Positions 60,785 through 64,000 of a stretch of 64,000 bases of DNA are shown here, piece after piece; position 1 is the first letter of the stretch, and each line of letters opens with the position of its first letter. Source of the DNA: Legionella sp. PC997 (GTDB lineage: Bacteria > Pseudomonadota > Gammaproteobacteria > Legionellales > Legionellaceae); NCBI RefSeq assembly GCF_014109825.1, contig NZ_CP059576.1, positions 3,455,501 through 3,519,500 on the forward strand, in the 5' to 3' direction. The translations under genes were made by a program, and so were the position numbers. The notes under the pieces were generated by a model. It did not search any database. It saw nothing but the letters and a program-made list of their open reading frames with translations, and was not told the origin of the DNA.

Positions 60785-62379
60785 ATAGCAATGCGTTAAA
60801 CACTACAGCCATCAATGCCGAGCCTGTTAATCAAGACGCTATCAACAAAGCGCTGATGGCAGCGTGTGATACTTTTCGGGGAACAATTAGTGCTGATACC
60901 TATAAAGATTTTATTCTTACCATGCTCTTTCTGAAATATATATCAGATGTCTGGCAAGATCATTTTGACGAATATCAAAAACAATATGGTGATGAGCCGG
61001 AATTAATTCATGAAATGATGAAAAATGAGCGTTTTGTGATTCCTGAAATTATTCTTAAAAATGAAGATGGCTCTGTTAGAGATCAATTTCAAGCAACATT
61101 TAAAAACCTTTGGGAACGACGTCATGAACCCGGCAATGGTGAACGAATTGACCTGTGCTTACATGCTATAGAAGAAGCAAATGGTACCAAACTACGCGAT
61201 AACGCTAAAAGTGTTTTCCAAGATATCAGTTTTAATACCGATAAACTTGGTGAAGAGAAGCAGAAAAACACTATATTAAGACATTTACTAGAGGATTTTG
61301 CTAAACCTGAACTTAACTTAAGACCTTCTCGCGTTGCAGGACTCGATATTATTGGCAACGCTTACGAGTATCTTATCAAACACTTCGCTGCCAGTAGTGG
61401 GCAAAAAGCCGGGGAATTCTATACTCCTCCCGAAGTATCCAGCTTGATGGCAACATTACTTGATCCTCAACCCGGTGACAGTATATGTGATCCTGCTTGT
61501 GGGTCTGGCTCTTTATTGATGAAATGTGGTCGACTGATTAGAGAAAACCATCATAAAAAAAATTATGCGCTCTTTGGACAAGAAGCGATTGGCTCTACAT
61601 GGTCGCTGGCCAAGATGAATATGTTCTTGCATGGTGAGGATAATCACAAAATTGAATGGGGCGATACCATTAGAAATCCAAAACTATTAGATAGAAAAGG
61701 GCATTTGATGTTGTTTGATATTGTCACAGCGAATCCACCCTTTTCACTAGACAAATGGGGACATGAAGAGGCTGAAAACGATCATTTTGGCCGCTTTCGC
61801 CGAGGGATACCCCCTAAGACCAAAGGTGATTATGCGTTTATATTACATATGATTGAAACGCTTAAACCTAAAACAGGTCGGATGGGCGTGGTTGTGCCAC
61901 ATGGCGTTCTATTCAGAGGATCCAGTGAAGGGAAAATTAGACAAAAATTGATTGAAGAAAATTTACTAGATGCAGTGATTGGCTTACCTGAAAAGCTTTT
62001 TTATGGTACCGGTATTCCTGCAGCTATACTTATTTTCAAAAAGCAAAAATCAGATGATAAAGTGCTTTTTATTGATGCCTCCAAAGAATTTAAATCAGGC
62101 AAAAATCAAAACCAATTGTCTCAAGGCAATATTGATAAAATCATTGAAACTTACAATCAACGTCAATCTATTGATAAATATGCATATCTCGCAAGCCTAG
62201 ATGAAATTAAAAGGAATGATTACAACCTAAATATTCCTCGTTATGTTGATACCTTTGAGGAAGAAGAAGAAATTGATCTCATAGCGGTTAGAGCTGAGCG
62301 TATGATACTAAAAAAAGAATTAGCCAAGCTTGAGCTTCAAATGGAAGCATATTTAAAGGAGTTAGGCTATGACTCCTAA
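60778..62379 (+). CDS. hsdM: Type I restriction-modification DNA methylase subunit M
   Basis: 533 aa. HsdM N-domain (TFRGTISADTYKDFILTML), then GEFYTPPEVSSLMATLL, SAM-binding motif I DPACGSGSLLMKCG near residue 237, and catalytic motif IV NPPFSLDKWG near 319. Also VVVPHGVLFRGSSEGKIRQK and FYGTGIPAAILIF. An N6-adenine methyltransferase that works as M2S and is also the core of the restriction complex. Overlaps genes on both sides. Confidence 0.96.
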   Translation: MLNSNALNTTAINAEPVNQDAINKALMAACDTFRGTISADTYKDFILTMLFLKYISDVWQDHFDEYQKQYGDEPELIHEMMKNERFVIPEIILKNEDGSVRDQFQATFKNLWERRHEPGNGERIDLCLHAIEEANGTKLRDNAKSVFQDISFNTDKLGEEKQKNTILRHLLEDFAKPELNLRPSRVAGLDIIGNAYEYLIKHFAASSGQKAGEFYTPPEVSSLMATLLDPQPGDSICDPACGSGSLLMKCGRLIRENHHKKNYALFGQEAIGSTWSLAKMNMFLHGEDNHKIEWGDTIRNPKLLDRKGHLMLFDIVTANPPFSLDKWGHEEAENDHFGRFRRGIPPKTKGDYAFILHMIETLKPKTGRMGVVVPHGVLFRGSSEGKIRQKLIEENLLDAVIGLPEKLFYGTGIPAAILIFKKQKSDDKVLFIDASKEFKSGKNQNQLSQGNIDKIIETYNQRQSIDKYAYLASLDEIKRNDYNLNIPRYVDTFEEEEEIDLIAVRAERMILKKELAKLELQMEAYLKELGYDS

Positions 62380-63520
62380 CGATTGGAATAAAAGAAAAAT
62401 TTCTGAAATTCTGGAAAAAGTCGTTCTTCCTGTAAATGTTATGAAGAATGAAGAATATAGAGAAATCGGCATAAGATCGCATGGAAAAGGAATTTTCTAT
62501 AAAGGGAAAATTACTGGAAAATTACTAGGAAATAAGAGAGTTTTTCACATTGAACCTAACTGCTTAATACTGAATATTGTTTTTGCATGGGAACAAGCGA
62601 TTGCAAAAACTACTCAGAATGAATTAGGCATGATTGCTTCACATAGATTTCCAATGTATCGACCTAAAAATAATCTATGTAATGTTGATTTTATATTATA
62701 TCTTTTCAATACAAAATTAGGGAAAAATCTTCTTGAACTAGCTTCTCCTGGAGGAGCTGGACGAAATAAAACTCTTGGGCAAAGCGAATTTGATCGTTTG
62801 GAAATAGTTCTACCTCCATTATCTGAACAAATTAAAATAACTGAAATCCTATCAACATGGGACAAAGCTATCAGCACCGCCGAAAAGTTATTAGCCAACA
62901 GTGAGCTGCAGAAAAAAGCGTTAATGCAACAATCGCTGACTGGAAAAAAGCATTTTCCTGGATTTGATGGTGTGTGGAAAAAAGTAGAGTTAGGCAAGTT
63001 GTTAGATTACCAACAACCAACACCTTATCTTGTGAAGTCCTCTGATTACTCTAATGAATATAAAGTACCCGTATTAACCGCTGGAAAAACATTTTTACTA
63101 GGTTACACAAATGAAGATTTCGGAATATTTAACAAGAATCTACCAGTAATTATATTTGACGACTTTACCACTGCTAGTAAGTTTGTAAATTTTCCATTTA
63201 AAGCAAAGTCTAGTGCAATGAAAATCTTAGAAGCAAAAGAAGGCGTTTCGATAAAGTATATATTCGAAGCAATGCAAATACTAAATTATCCTATTGGAGG
63301 ACATCAGCGACACTGGATTTCAATATTTGCTAATCTTGTTATCTCGTTACCCTCCTCTGAAGAGCAAGAAAAAATTGCTTCAGTACTTTCTACCGCTGAT
63401 CGTGAAATTGAACTGTTAAAACAAAAACTATGTTCTTTAAAACAAGAAAAAAAAGCATTAATGCAGCAACTTTTAACGGGGAAAAAACGAGTTAAAGTAG
63501 CGGAGATAAACAATGCTTAA
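62369..63520 (+). CDS. hsdS: Type I restriction-modification specificity subunit S (two TRDs)
   Basis: 383 aa with two target-recognition domains, each followed by the conserved helix and linker: first ending LSEQIKITEILSTWDKAIST with KKALMQQSLTGKKHFPGFDG, second ending EEQEKIASVLSTADREIELL with KKALMQQLLTGKKR. The near-duplicate LMQQxLTGKK motifs show the internal repeat typical of HsdS and are possible recombination points. Overlaps hsdM by 11 bases and the next gene by 8. Confidence 0.95.
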   Translation: MTPNDWNKRKISEILEKVVLPVNVMKNEEYREIGIRSHGKGIFYKGKITGKLLGNKRVFHIEPNCLILNIVFAWEQAIAKTTQNELGMIASHRFPMYRPKNNLCNVDFILYLFNTKLGKNLLELASPGGAGRNKTLGQSEFDRLEIVLPPLSEQIKITEILSTWDKAISTAEKLLANSELQKKALMQQSLTGKKHFPGFDGVWKKVELGKLLDYQQPTPYLVKSSDYSNEYKVPVLTAGKTFLLGYTNEDFGIFNKNLPVIIFDDFTTASKFVNFPFKAKSSAMKILEAKEGVSIKYIFEAMQILNYPIGGHQRHWISIFANLVISLPSSEEQEKIASVLSTADREIELLKQKLCSLKQEKKALMQQLLTGKKRVKVAEINNA

Positions 63521-64000
63521 CTTAATTTCCTTTGAAGAAGCTATTATTGATTCACAAAACTATTCTAAACGGCATTTAATTCTAGGAAATGGTTTCAGTA
63601 TAGGCTGTTTCCCCGATATTTTTCATTATTACTCTTTATATAACAAAGCGGACTTTTCTAATACACCAGAATTAAAACAGGCTTTTGAAGCTTTTAATAC
63701 ACAAGATTTCGAAATTATTCTCAAAGCACTCGGTAATGGCATTTGTCTATTGCCTATTTACGTGCCAAATAGTCAAGCATCCACAAAAAAAATAGAAGCA
63801 CATATTGCTTGCTTAAAAGAAGTTTTAATTCAGACTATTTCAGAAAATCACCCGAAGATCCCATCTGACATTTCAGAAACGCAGTATCTGCACTGTAAGA
63901 AGTTTATTAATTATTTCCTTGGAGAAGGAACCTCTGGACAAGTTTATACACTTAATTATGACTTGCTTCTTTATTGGGTTCTAATGCATTCCAGCGATTT
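63513..64000 (+). CDS. DUF4917-like protein (3' end outside window)
   Basis: Starts at the ATG at 63513 with GGAG seven bases upstream, overlapping the hsdS stop; no stop before the window ends (163 codons visible). It has HLILGNGFSIGCFPDIFHYY near the N-terminus, a nucleotide-binding-like GNGFS loop, then FNTQDFEIILKAL and GQVYTLNYDLLLYWVLM. This is the DUF4917 pattern, related in style to SIR2-like domains. Its tight coupling to the hsd genes suggests an accessory of the island. The family name is fairly but not fully certain. Confidence 0.75.
   Translation, partial: MLNLISFEEAIIDSQNYSKRHLILGNGFSIGCFPDIFHYYSLYNKADFSNTPELKQAFEAFNTQDFEIILKALGNGICLLPIYVPNSQASTKKIEAHIACLKEVLIQTISENHPKIPSDISETQYLHCKKFINYFLGEGTSGQVYTLNYDLLLYWVLMHSSD

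Overview
The window looks like a chromosome segment of a Legionella species, probably not L. pneumophila itself. It is AT-rich, carries several very large ankyrin-repeat and other eukaryote-like genes that resemble Dot/Icm type IV effectors, has two exact matches to the PmrA box (cTTAATATT, the L. pneumophila effector-gene control site), and its housekeeping genes (rlpA, srkA, VF530 and YbcJ families, CIO-type cytochrome bd, DabAB) are gammaproteobacterial. Species identity is inference, because no rRNA or complete tRNA is present.

Layout. 0-10 kb: the 5' part of rlpA (reverse strand), an outer-membrane barrel, small proteins (a DUF3309 peptide, a host-attachment family protein), a short ankyrin protein, a FadL-type porin, a GNAT acetyltransferase, an effector-like 490-aa protein and a secreted cupin. 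10-19.4 kb: a Bacillus Tgl-like transglutaminase, a 1023-aa ankyrin protein with a papain-like N-terminus, a helical-repeat protein, srkA, a PRC-barrel protein and a PmrA-box-controlled membrane protein. 19.4-24.2 kb: a reverse operon of LysR regulator, ABC exporter with an eroded nucleotide-binding domain, HlyD-type adaptor and TolC-type channel. 24.3-29.4 kb: a divergent inorganic-carbon operon, dabB-dabA-PII-like-DUF6671. 29.5-36.3 kb: envelope proteins, an SDR lacking its catalytic Tyr, DUF3429, a cytochrome bd operon behind an NsrR-like operator, and DUF2177.

37-55.6 kb is the richest part. It holds an ankyrin-RasGEF fusion, a YopT-like C58 protease, a YopJ/Ulp1-like clan CE enzyme with a PmrA box, a lemA-TPM-TPM operon, a glycosyltransferase-like plus ankyrin protein, a candidate CNF1/CheD/BLF1-type deamidase and a 1561-aa coiled-coil/ankyrin protein. 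Each appears to target a different host function (small GTPases, protease substrates, glutamine deamidation). Two copies of a REP-associated tyrosine transposase lie around the last of these genes; both have lost the HUH motif, apparently from the same breakpoint.

56.9-64 kb: a class II aldolase plus Fe/2-oxoglutarate dioxygenase pair, then a tRNA/tmRNA 3'-end fragment flanked by short repeats, then a defence-like island (FRG-domain protein, single-TRD HsdS, HsdM, two-TRD HsdS, DUF4917 protein running off the end). No hsdR is in view. No CRISPR array or rRNA was seen. Where the longest reading frame lacked a ribosome site, starts were shortened as explained in the entries.
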